Assembly: GCA_965261645.1 (NCBI GenBank)
Contig: CBDHDJ010000002.1
Span: forward strand, 620,001-684,000
Source: CBDHDJ01 sp965261645
Lineage (GTDB): Bacteria; Pseudomonadota; Alphaproteobacteria; SHVV01
Direction: 5' to 3'
DNA: 64,000 nucleotides
The translations under genes and the position numbers were made by a program. Of the stretch, positions 7,241 through 15,318 are shown in pieces. The first letter of the stretch is position 1, and each line of letters opens with the position of its first letter. Under the pieces are notes generated by a model. It was not told the origin of the DNA, did no database searches, and worked only from the letters and a program-made list of their open reading frames with translations.

Positions 7241-8938
7241 ATGACGACAGACCAACATTCCGATCCCAAGAGCGATATTGAAATCGCGCAAGCCGCGGCT
7301 ATGCGTCCGGTCGTCGACGTGGGTGCAGACAGGCTGGGCATCCCATCGGAGAAGCTCGATCCCTATGGTCATTACAAGGCCAAGGTCACGCTCGATCACG
7401 TGGCGTCGCTCGACGGCAACGACAATGGCCGGTTGATTCTGGTCACCGCGATCACACCGACGCCGGCGGGCGAAGGCAAGACGACCACCACCATCGGGCT
7501 CGGCGATGCGCTCAACCGCAACGGCAAGAATACGATGGTGTGCCTGCGCGAGCCGTCACTGGGGCCGTGCTTCGGGATCAAGGGCGGCGCCGCCGGCGGG
7601 GGCTACTCTCAGGTCGTGCCGATGGAGGACATCAACCTCCATTTCACCGGCGATCTGCACGCCATCGGCACCGCCAACAACCTGCTCGCGGCGGCGATCG
7701 ACAACCACCTTTACTGGGGCAACGCGCAGGGTATCGATGCGCGCCGCATCGCCTGGCGGCGCGTGGTGGACATGAACGACCGGGCGCTGCGCCACCTCAC
7801 GGTGGGGCTCGGCGGCGTGGCCAACGGTTTTCCCCGCGAGGATGGCTTCGACATCACCGTCGCCTCCGAGGTGATGGCGATCTTCTGCCTCGCCGAGGAC
7901 CTCGACGACCTCGACCGCCGCCTCGGGCGTATCGTCATCGGCTATACCCATGAGCGCAAGCCCGTGACGGCGCGCGATCTCGAGGTGGCGGGCGCCATGA
8001 CCGTTCTGCTCAAGGACGCCCTCAAACCCAACCTCGTGCAGACCCTCGAGAACAATCCCGTCTTTATCCACGGCGGCCCGTTCGCCAACATCGCGCATGG
8101 CTGCAATTCGGTGCTGGCGACCATGACGGCGCTCAAGCTCGCCGATTACGTGGTGACCGAAGCCGGGTTCGGGGCCGATCTCGGGGCCGAGAAGTTCCTC
8201 GACATCAAATGCCGCAAGACGGGCCTCAAGCCGGACTGCGCCGTGCTCGTCGCGACGGTGCGCGCGCTCAAGATGCATGGTGGCGTCGCCAAGGACGATC
8301 TTGGTGCAGAGAATATCGAGGCGGTGCGCGCGGGCGCGGCCAATCTGGTGTGCCACATCGAGAATTTGCGCAGCTTCGGCGTGCCGGTGGTGGTCGCCAT
8401 CAACCATTTCACCGCCGATACGCCGGCCGAGCACGCGCTCATCAAGCAGATCGCCGCCGAGCACGACGTCGGCGCGGTGATCTGCGACCACTGGGCACGG
8501 GGCGGCGCAGGGGCCGAGGAGCTGGCCGAGACGGTGATCGCAACGATCGACGGTGGCGGTAACAATTTCCGCCTGCTCTATCCCGACGACATGCCGCTCA
8601 TCGACAAGGTGCGCACGATCGCCCAGAAGATCTATCGCGCCTCGGACATCGCGGCCGACAAGAAGATCCGTGACCGCTTCACCGAGCTCGAGGGGCTCGG
8701 CGCGGCGAGCTACCCGGTCTGCATGGCCAAGACGCAATACAGCTTCAGCACCGACCCGGCGCTCAAGGGCGCGCCAGAGGGCCATGTCGTGCCGATCCGC
8801 GATGTGCGGCTGGCCGGCGGCGCCGAATTCGTCGTCGTCATTTGCGGCGACATGATGACCATGCCGGGACTTCCCCGGGTGCCCGCCGCGAACGCCATCC
8901 ATGTCGACAAGGACGGGCAGATCGCCGGCCTGTTCTGA
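7241..8938 (+). CDS. fhs: Formate--tetrahydrofolate ligase
   Basis: This enzyme joins formate to tetrahydrofolate using ATP, giving 10-formyl-THF for purine and formyl-Met synthesis or for formate assimilation and release. The 565 residues match the family. The nucleotide motif TPAGEGKTTTTIGLGDAL is followed by the highly conserved EPSLGPCFGIKGGAAGGG and then INLHFTGDLHAIG, all hallmarks of the family. No signal is present, so it is cytoplasmic. ATG 7241 gives the usual N-terminus. The gene stands alone on the plus strand, 302 nt from the secreted-protein stop, and its stop nearly abuts the TfoX-domain gene (8941). Many bacteria use FolD instead of Fhs, so its presence suggests active C1 (formate) metabolism. 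Confidence 0.97.
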   Translation: MTTDQHSDPKSDIEIAQAAAMRPVVDVGADRLGIPSEKLDPYGHYKAKVTLDHVASLDGNDNGRLILVTAITPTPAGEGKTTTTIGLGDALNRNGKNTMVCLREPSLGPCFGIKGGAAGGGYSQVVPMEDINLHFTGDLHAIGTANNLLAAAIDNHLYWGNAQGIDARRIAWRRVVDMNDRALRHLTVGLGGVANGFPREDGFDITVASEVMAIFCLAEDLDDLDRRLGRIVIGYTHERKPVTARDLEVAGAMTVLLKDALKPNLVQTLENNPVFIHGGPFANIAHGCNSVLATMTALKLADYVVTEAGFGADLGAEKFLDIKCRKTGLKPDCAVLVATVRALKMHGGVAKDDLGAENIEAVRAGAANLVCHIENLRSFGVPVVVAINHFTADTPAEHALIKQIAAEHDVGAVICDHWARGGAGAEELAETVIATIDGGGNNFRLLYPDDMPLIDKVRTIAQKIYRASDIAADKKIRDRFTELEGLGAASYPVCMAKTQYSFSTDPALKGAPEGHVVPIRDVRLAGGAEFVVVICGDMMTMPGLPRVPAANAIHVDKDGQIAGLF

Positions 8939-8940
8939 GG

Positions 8941-9489
8941 ATGGCTAGACGGCGCACGGCCACAAGACCGGTCTCCGCGCTCAAAAATATCGGCCCGGCC
9001 ACCTCCCGCTGGCTCGCTGAGGTTGGGATTACCACCGAACGCGAGCTCAACGCGCCCGGCGCGGTGGGCGCCTATCAGAGATTGCGGCACCTGACCTCGC
9101 ATCCGGTGACGCTTACCGGCTTGTATGCGCTCGAAGGCGCATTGCGCGGCGTCCACTGGAACGCGCTCGACGACGCGGTAAAGCAGGAACTGCGTCGCGC
9201 GATCGGCGAAAGCCAGAAGCCAGAAGCGATAGAGGGCGCGGGGTCTTATTCCCCGGCGGCGCGTTGTGCCTCCGGTTCCGGTTCCGCTTCCGGTTCGGGC
9301 TCTTTGCCCGGTTGCGCCAAAATTTCGGCCAGGGATTTCTCGAAGGCATTGCCGTCCGGGTCGGCGAGCGCCGCCTCGCGGGCGCGGCGGACGCTCTCGG
9401 CGGTGCCGGGGTGGGTCAGTGCCGGAAGCACGACGCCGTCAATCAGGCTGAGGAAGTTGCCGCGGCCGCGGCGGTGGGTTTCGCCATAA
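8941..9489 (+). CDS. TfoX C-terminal-domain protein with an anomalous C-terminal extension
   Basis: The first 85 or so residues are a TfoX/Sxy C-terminal domain: LKNIGPATSRWLAEVGI, a helix-hairpin-helix-like start, then YALEGALRGVHWNAL and the closing KQELRRAIG. Stand-alone copies of this domain are common small proteins, and their cellular role is not established. The domain ends near 9210, but no in-frame stop occurs until 9487. The frame therefore runs about 240 nt into the opposite strand of iorB, giving a low-complexity Ser/Gly/Arg tail with no recognisable domain. This suggests loss of the original stop codon. It begins 2 nt after the fhs stop, so translational coupling to fhs is likely. 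Confidence 0.7.
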   Translation: MARRRTATRPVSALKNIGPATSRWLAEVGITTERELNAPGAVGAYQRLRHLTSHPVTLTGLYALEGALRGVHWNALDDAVKQELRRAIGESQKPEAIEGAGSYSPAARCASGSGSASGSGSLPGCAKISARDFSKALPSGSASAASRARRTLSAVPGWVSAGSTTPSIRLRKLPRPRRWVSP

Positions 9490-10817
9490 CCCTTGATGAG
9501 CCGGGCGCATTCGACGACCTCGCGGGCGAGGTTCGCATCGTGCGCCGCCGCGCCCCGCACCGCCGCCAGCCAGCGTTCGATCAGGGCCTGCTCGTCGGCG
9601 AATCGCGAGCTCATGCAGCGAAAGCCTTTGAGCCGCGCCAGCAGCCACACGAGCAGGAATCCCGAGACCGACGTCGTCTTGATGTGGAGCCCGATGTGGA
9701 GCCGGCCGATCGCGCCGCGGCGCTCGGCCCAGCGCAGGATCGGGCGGGCCAGTCCCGGGGGCAAAATGGCGCAGATCTCCTCGATGCCCGGTTTGAAGTG
9801 ATCGGTCACGATCACGGGTTGATCGGGCGTGGCGCGCACCTCGGCGGCGACGCGTTCGAGGCGCCCCTTGCGCGTTTTGAGATCGCCAACCCGGATGATG
9901 TCGTCATAGGCCATCCAGGTCGCGAGGTAGCGGCCGGTTTCGCTGGTCAGCTTGTGGGATTCCGCCGCGCTCCCGGCTTCCGCGTCCAGCGCCCGGATGG
10001 TATCGAGGCGGTCGAGGTAGAGCCGCGCGTAGGCCGCATCCTGGTACCCGGCAAGCCGTGATACGCCTTCCTTGACCACCGGCCAGGTCGACTTCGGATA
10101 GTTGGCTTCCACCCGGTCGAGGATCGCGGCCGCCCGATGGCTGCCCCGTTGTGGGCGCTTGGCCGGCTCATCGAGCCGCGGCACGCCGTGGGCGGCTGCG
10201 GCGGCCTTGAAACCTGCGGCGAAGCCCTTGAGGTTGGCCTCGACGGCGAGACCGGAATCGCGGATCGTCTGCTCGAACCTCTCCCGGTCGAGCGGCAGAA
10301 CGCCGGCGCCCGCGATGGCGCCGAGCAGGACGGCACTGATGACGCTGCCGCTCTCCTCGGTCGCTTGACTCATGTCGAACAGCACCGCCCGCTTGGCCAG
10401 CTCCGCCGCCGTGTCGAGAACGCGCCCCGCGTCATACCGGCCATCGCCCATCGCCGTGCGTTCACCGATCGCGTATTGGCGGTGAATGGAGGCGATCAAC
10501 GTGGTGCGCTCAGGCGTCACGAAACCGTTCTGCATGGCGCGGGCCGCCTCGAGGAGCTCGGACGAGACCAGCACGTCGATACCGCCGGGGAAGGGCGCCA
10601 GCGCGAAAATCGGCGTTTGATCCTCCTCCGTTCGCGCCGGCAACATCTCGATGTAGTAGGTGGTGGCGCCCGTCCGCTGGGCGACGCCCGGGATCGAAGT
10701 GCTCTGCACCGCCAGGCCCTCGGCCAGCGCCGCGGCGACGATCCACTGGCTCAACACGCCACCGCCTTCGCCGCCGAGCGCCGCGATGAGCACACTGAGT
10801 GGGCGCGGTGCGCTCAC
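9246..10817 (-). CDS. iorB: Indolepyruvate ferredoxin oxidoreductase, beta subunit (long form)
   Basis: This is the gamma-type (beta) subunit of the enzyme that oxidatively decarboxylates indole- and other aryl-pyruvates to acyl-CoA with ferredoxin. The N-terminal 200 residues form the catalytic gamma domain (ALGGEGGGVLSQWIVAAA, GVAQRTGATTYYIEM). The remaining roughly 300 residues are the extra DUF6537-type region seen in proteobacterial long forms. The 523 residues fit that class. The start is GTG 10817, which overlaps the iorA stop in a GTGA, so the two are translationally coupled. The longer frame to 10991 lies inside iorA and is discarded. The last 244 nt overlap the convergent TfoX-domain frame. 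Confidence 0.92.
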   Translation of the reverse strand: MSAPRPLSVLIAALGGEGGGVLSQWIVAAALAEGLAVQSTSIPGVAQRTGATTYYIEMLPARTEEDQTPIFALAPFPGGIDVLVSSELLEAARAMQNGFVTPERTTLIASIHRQYAIGERTAMGDGRYDAGRVLDTAAELAKRAVLFDMSQATEESGSVISAVLLGAIAGAGVLPLDRERFEQTIRDSGLAVEANLKGFAAGFKAAAAAHGVPRLDEPAKRPQRGSHRAAAILDRVEANYPKSTWPVVKEGVSRLAGYQDAAYARLYLDRLDTIRALDAEAGSAAESHKLTSETGRYLATWMAYDDIIRVGDLKTRKGRLERVAAEVRATPDQPVIVTDHFKPGIEEICAILPPGLARPILRWAERRGAIGRLHIGLHIKTTSVSGFLLVWLLARLKGFRCMSSRFADEQALIERWLAAVRGAAAHDANLAREVVECARLIKGYGETHRRGRGNFLSLIDGVVLPALTHPGTAESVRRAREAALADPDGNAFEKSLAEILAQPGKEPEPEAEPEPEAQRAAGE

Positions 10818-12961
10818 GCCGTGTGGGCCTCGTAAGCCTCGCCCGTTTGTAGCCAGGAGATCGCCCGCCGGCGCAGGCCATGCACGAAACGGTCCCACAG
10901 GGTCGGGTTCTGGATGATTTCGGCGCGGTAAAAAGACGGGCAGAGCGCCGCCGCGTCCGCGACCTCGCCGCACAGACCGCAGCCGACGCATTCGTTGTTC
11001 ACGGTCGCGATCGGATCGGTCCGGAGCGGGTCGAGGTTGGGCTTCAGCGTGAGCGAGGGGCAGCCGGACAAGCGGATGCAGGCGTGATCGCCCGTGCAGA
11101 CGTCGTCATCGATTCCATAGCGCGTGCGCACCAGCCGTTCGCCGGCCGCCAGCTTCTTCCGGTTGCGCGGCCGGATGCGGCGCTGGACGGCGAGCTGGCA
11201 TTCGCCGTCCGCCACGATCACCTTGAGCCCGCCCTCGGTCGTCGTGAGCGCCTCCTTGAGCGCCTTGGCCATGGTCGCGACGCCGTAGCTGCTGAGGGTG
11301 CGCAACCATTTGACGCCGAGGCCCTTGAGCGCCGCCTCGATGTCCATGCCGGTCGGCTCGCCCTTGGCGTTGGTACCGCTCGAGGGCACGTGCTGGCCGC
11401 CGGTCGCCGCGCTGTAGTTGTTGTCGAAAATGACGAGGACGGAATCGTCTTTGTTGTAGAGCGCGCTGGCGACGCTGGTCGCCAAGCCGTTGTGCCAGAA
11501 GCCGCCATCGCCCATGACGCTGACGACGCGCCGCTTCATCGCCGGCGCCAGTCCCGCTGCGCTCGCCAAGCCGAGGCCGTAGCCGAGGACCGTGTTGCCC
11601 ATGTTGAAGGGCGGCAAGGTCGAGAACAGATGGCAGCCGATATCGGCCGCCATGTGCACCGGCCCGATCTCGCGTTCGACGAGCTTCATGGCGCTGAACA
11701 CGGGGCGCTCCGGGCAGCCGACGCAGAACCCCGGCGGGCGCGCCGGCACCGATTCGCCGAGCGTTTCGGCGGCTTTCTTCTTCGGCGCCGCCATCGCCGC
11801 GAGCGCGCTGCCGGCGCGGCCGAGGTCGACACCCCGCGGCACGCTTCCCTCGATGAACCGGGCGATGCCGGTGAGCACCACCTCGCCGGTGTACTCGCCG
11901 GCCATGGGCAGGACGTCCTTGCCGACGATGCCGGTGTTGAGGTCGGCCTTGCGCAGGATCGCGTTGAGCGCCTGCTCGAGATAATCGGGCTGGCCCTCCT
12001 CGACGATGAGCACCGCTTTCTTGCCCGCGCAGAAGCCGGTGATCTCATCGTTGATCAGCGGATAGGTGACGTTGAGAACGTATATCGGCACATCCGTGCG
12101 GCCGTAGTGATCCGCCAGGCCAAGCTCGGCCAGGCTGCGCATTACCGCGTTGAACATGCCACCCTGGGTGATGATGCCGATATCGTCGAGGTGGCCGTCG
12201 AACACCTCGTTCAGCGCTTGATCGCGGATATAGCGGACGGCCGTCGGCATACGAAACTCGATCTTGTGTTTTTCCTGCGCGTAGGTCGAGGGCGGCAGAC
12301 AGATGCGGCTGTAGTCGAAATCCGGATTCTCCAGCACGTGGTTGCGCGAAAATTGGGGCGGCCGGTTGTCCTTACATGCGAAATGGCCGGTGATGTGGCA
12401 GGCGCGGATGCGCAGCTCGATCATGACCGGGGTGTTGCTCACTTCGGAGAGATCGAAGCTCCGTTCCACCAAATCGACGATGGTGGACAAGTTGGGCCGC
12501 GGATCGAGCAGCCACATTTGCGATTTCATGGCGAAGGCGTGGGTGCGCTCTTGGATGATGCTGGCCCCCTCGCCGTAGTCCTCGCCGAGAACGATCACCG
12601 TGCCGCCCTTCACGCCGGCCGAGGCCAGATTGGAAAGGGCGTCCGAAGCGACGTTGGTGCCGACCGTGGATTTCCACGTTGCCGCGCCGCGCAGCGGATA
12701 GTTGATCGAGGCGCCCAGCATCGCCGCCGCGCCCGCCTCGCTGCCGTTGGCTTCGAAGTGAACGCCGAGTTCCTCGAGGATGTCGTTGGCATCGGCCAGG
12801 ACATCTATGAGATGCGACACCGGCGCCCCCTGATAGCCGCCGATGTAGCTCACGCCCGACTGGAGCAGGGCCTTGGTCACGGCGAGAATACCCTCGCCGT
12901 GGAAAACCTCGCCCTCGCCCAGCTTGAGAAGGGCGACTTCCTCTTTGAACGATCGCTCCAT
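10814..12961 (-). CDS. iorA: Indolepyruvate ferredoxin oxidoreductase, alpha subunit
   Basis: This TPP-dependent alpha subunit has 715 residues. The pyrimidine-binding domain lies at the N-terminus (GYQGAPVSHLIDVL, NGSEAGAAAMLGAS). The TPP pyrophosphate motif GDGGFWHNGLATSVASALY with its FDNNYSAATGGQH continuation is in the middle, and a C-terminal ferredoxin-like part carries two Cys clusters (CTGDHACIRLSGCP and CVGCGLC). It is cytoplasmic and passes electrons from 2-oxoacid oxidation to ferredoxin. With iorB it forms a two-gene operon (iorA first). Such enzymes degrade aromatic amino acids via aryl-pyruvates. ATG 12961 opens the usual N-terminal sequence. Confidence 0.96.
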   Translation of the reverse strand: MERSFKEEVALLKLGEGEVFHGEGILAVTKALLQSGVSYIGGYQGAPVSHLIDVLADANDILEELGVHFEANGSEAGAAAMLGASINYPLRGAATWKSTVGTNVASDALSNLASAGVKGGTVIVLGEDYGEGASIIQERTHAFAMKSQMWLLDPRPNLSTIVDLVERSFDLSEVSNTPVMIELRIRACHITGHFACKDNRPPQFSRNHVLENPDFDYSRICLPPSTYAQEKHKIEFRMPTAVRYIRDQALNEVFDGHLDDIGIITQGGMFNAVMRSLAELGLADHYGRTDVPIYVLNVTYPLINDEITGFCAGKKAVLIVEEGQPDYLEQALNAILRKADLNTGIVGKDVLPMAGEYTGEVVLTGIARFIEGSVPRGVDLGRAGSALAAMAAPKKKAAETLGESVPARPPGFCVGCPERPVFSAMKLVEREIGPVHMAADIGCHLFSTLPPFNMGNTVLGYGLGLASAAGLAPAMKRRVVSVMGDGGFWHNGLATSVASALYNKDDSVLVIFDNNYSAATGGQHVPSSGTNAKGEPTGMDIEAALKGLGVKWLRTLSSYGVATMAKALKEALTTTEGGLKVIVADGECQLAVQRRIRPRNRKKLAAGERLVRTRYGIDDDVCTGDHACIRLSGCPSLTLKPNLDPLRTDPIATVNNECVGCGLCGEVADAAALCPSFYRAEIIQNPTLWDRFVHGLRRRAISWLQTGEAYEAHTA

Positions 12962-13257
12962 TGGTTATCCCGCTTGTTGGCGCGCGCCCACCGAAGGCGC
13001 CAAAGCCTTTGTGAATGATGAAATATAACGCTTGAGCCGGCGAATTTCACCCTGAAGTCGAGAACGGCCGCGCAGGTGCCCGAATGGGCCGCGCGCGTTC
13101 TAGGCGCGCGTGGCCGAATCGATATTGCATATCCGGGTCGAAGTGACGAAAATGGGGAATATCGCCTATTTACAAGGGTGTTGTGCTGGTTTTGCGACGC
13201 GCCTGAATGGCGTGGAAGAAAGCGATGACCGGCATTGAGCCCGCGAGGTCAGATGAA

Positions 13258-13893
13258 ATGGAAATCACTTACGAAGTCTACACCCTGGAGAAGGCCCGCT
13301 GGATCATCGATTCCCGCTACCAGAATTCGGAGAAGGAAAAAGCGATCGAAGAGGCGAAGTTGCTCGCCAAGCAGCCTCATATCGAGGCGACCCGGGTCGT
13401 GCGCGAGAGTTACAACTCCGAAGACGGCATGGCCCGCGAAAGGACAATCTTCGATAGCCGCCCGAAAGAGGATCAGGAGGGCGGCGCCTCCGGGGGCGCT
13501 GACGACGACGAATTCGATGGCGATTTCAGCGAATTCGATGATGAGTTCGGCGGCGGCTTCGACGACGATGTTGGCGGTGGCGGTCGCGGTGGCGGGATCG
13601 CCGATGAGTCCGAGATCTCCTACGAGATTCCCGGGTTCGAGGATTTGGAGCGCGGCTCGCCAGCACCAGCGCCAGCGGCACGGCGAAGCGCGCCCCCCCG
13701 ACGCCAAGCCCGCACTCAGGCTGCGGCGGGCCGGCAAAGCGCGCCCCCCCAACGCCAAGCCGGCACTCAGGCTGCGGCGGGCCGGCGGGCGATAAGTCCG
13801 GGCGCCAGCCTGTTCTATAAGATGATCGTCATCGTCGTGGTCAGCTTTGGATTTGCCGCATTGACAACCTTCATATACACACGCCCGGTATGA
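13258..13893 (+). CDS. Acidic tail-anchored protein of unknown function
   Basis: This protein of about 211 residues has three parts. The N-terminal 75 residues are folded and charged (EITYEVYTLEKARWIIDSR, then KEKAIEEAKLLAKQPHIEATRVV). A long Asp/Glu/Gly-rich disordered stretch follows. A Pro/Arg/Gln linker built of two 17-residue repeats leads to a C-terminal membrane helix (MIVIVVVSFGFAAL) with only a few residues after it, giving a tail-anchored topology. The start is not certain: in-frame ATGs at 13207 and 13228 exist, but the conserved-looking part begins at 13258. It lies 128 nt before a membrane-anchored cyclase gene and may act with it. I do not recognise a functional family. Confidence 0.6.
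   Translation: MEITYEVYTLEKARWIIDSRYQNSEKEKAIEEAKLLAKQPHIEATRVVRESYNSEDGMARERTIFDSRPKEDQEGGASGGADDDEFDGDFSEFDDEFGGGFDDDVGGGGRGGGIADESEISYEIPGFEDLERGSPAPAPAARRSAPPRRQARTQAAAGRQSAPPQRQAGTQAAAGRRAISPGASLFYKMIVIVVVSFGFAALTTFIYTRPV
13686..13787 (+). repeat. Two 51-bp tandem repeats inside a coding region
   Basis: Units 13686-13736 and 13737-13787 differ by a few bases and each encodes about 17 residues (SAPPRRQARTQAAAGRQ, then SAPPQRQAGTQAAAGRR). They form the linker before the membrane helix of the preceding protein. Each contains a C7 run, a likely slippage site. Confidence 0.85.
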
Positions 13894-14021
13894 GGTCGTC
13901 CAGCCACTGGCCCGAACATCACTAACACGCTATTTGGACGGGTGATTTTGGCATAGCCGGGCGCCTCGATGGGGCCTCGAAGTAGGGCCGGCTGGCACGC
14001 TCGACACGATAACCCTGCACG

Positions 14022-15318
14022 ATGAGTTCACAGACCGTAGCCTGGATCGTTTTCGCAGTCTCGTTCCTAGTGTGCGCGTTCGCTCTGGGGCGGATCCTGA
14101 TCACGTCGCGGGAGCTTGAGTTTCTCGGCGCCTCCCCGCGCACCACCGAAGCCGAGACCCAGCCCGCCCAGGCACCGGCTCAAGTCGCCGACGCCGCGCC
14201 CGCGGAAGAGGCGCCGGATGAAGAGGGTGAGCGCGAGGAGGATGGGGAGGATGAGGAAGAGGTCAACGAGGAAGTTCTAAAGGAATCGCGAGTTTCGATG
14301 ATAAGCTTCCTCGAAAACTCGCTGCTCGGCCTCGCCAAGGAGGGTTTCAAACTCGACAGCATCAACAAGTTCGGGTGCCATTTGTTCCTGGCCGGCGCAG
14401 CCGAGACTTGCGCGCGGGTGGGCGAACTCGGCCATAAGGAGTTTGTGGGGCTGCTCGAGCAGAGCGTTGCCGTGCTCGGATCGAAGCCTGACCTCGCCAG
14501 GACGTTCAGCGAAAAATACGAGGAATACCTGCTGCAGCCCAAATACGCCGACATGTTCCGTTCCGGCGGTGACGCTATGGACAAATTTCTCGCCGGCGAT
14601 GAATCGAGCGTCGCCGATGATCTGTCGAAAGCCATGGGCATCTGGAGCAAACCAGCCTCCGAAACCATACCCAAGGATGCGCCCATCACCGTGTTATTCA
14701 CCGATATCGTAGGCTCGACCGCACTCACGCAGGGCCGGGGCGATGAAGGCGCACAGGCCATCGTCCGCGTGCACAATCAGGTGGTGCGCGATGCGCTCAG
14801 GCAACACAACGGAATCGAAGTCAAGCATACCGGCGATGGCATCATGGCGCGCTTCGCCACGACATCGAACGCAGTCGAGGGTGCGCTGGCCATGCAACGC
14901 GCCCTGCAAGCCCACAACATGTCGAACACCGATATTCCGGTGAACGTGCGCGTCGGCATCAACGCCGGCGAGCCGATCCAGGAGGAAGAGGACCTGTTCG
15001 GCACGACGGTCCAGCTCGCGGCCAGGATTTGTGACAAAAGGCTTATCCCTCTGGCTCCGGTAGGATCAACGGGTGGTGGCCTCGATGCTACGCGCGCAGC
15101 GGCGCGACCCCGCTAAGGCCCAGGCAAAGTGCTCTTTCGCGACCAACTACCCGCTCGCCAACCGACAACTGCGTAGCCCCCTCATATTGCGTTACCGGAT
15201 GCAGAGGGATAAGCCTTTGTGACAAAAGCGCGCCCGGCAAAGTAATGACGTCCAACGTGGTGCGTGAGCTTTGCGCTGGAAAAAAGATTCGCTTCGATGA
15301 TTGCGGACTAAGGCTTAT
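14022..15318 (+). pseudogene. Membrane-anchored class III adenylate/guanylate cyclase, disrupted twice
   Basis: Intact, this gene would make cAMP or cGMP. It has an N-terminal membrane helix (residues 5-27), an acidic linker, a helical middle region, and a class III cyclase domain with both metal-binding Asp sites visible (VLFTDIVGST and KHTGDGIMARF). At the usual Asn-x-Ala-Ala-Arg catalytic motif it reads VQLAAR, so Asn appears to be Gln. The frame is broken after AARICDK by a 176-bp element (15040-15215). If that element and one target copy are removed the frame continues as SAPGKVMTSNVVREL, then RFDDCGL, exactly as expected for a cyclase tail. A second insertion, the IS at 15319, then removes the last residues. 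No 3' remainder is seen beyond the IS. Confidence 0.85.
15040..15215. mobile_element. MITE-like element with terminal inverted repeats and target duplication
   Basis: The left end GGCTTATCCCTCTG (15040-15053) is the exact inverse of the right end (15202-15215), and similarity continues imperfectly (TCCGGTA) to about 24 bp. TTTGTGACAAAA flanks both sides (15028-15039 and 15216-15227). Because this flank is itself partly palindromic, the target duplication could be 8, 10 or 12 bp. The interior has no plausible gene, so the element must be moved in trans by a transposase not seen here. It interrupts the cyclase gene. Confidence 0.85.

Noticed and set aside
10880..13018. 712-residue open frame opposite iorA/iorB
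   Set aside because: It is the antisense shadow of iorA. The protein is His/Arg/Asp-rich with no domain, while the minus strand has a complete TPP enzyme.
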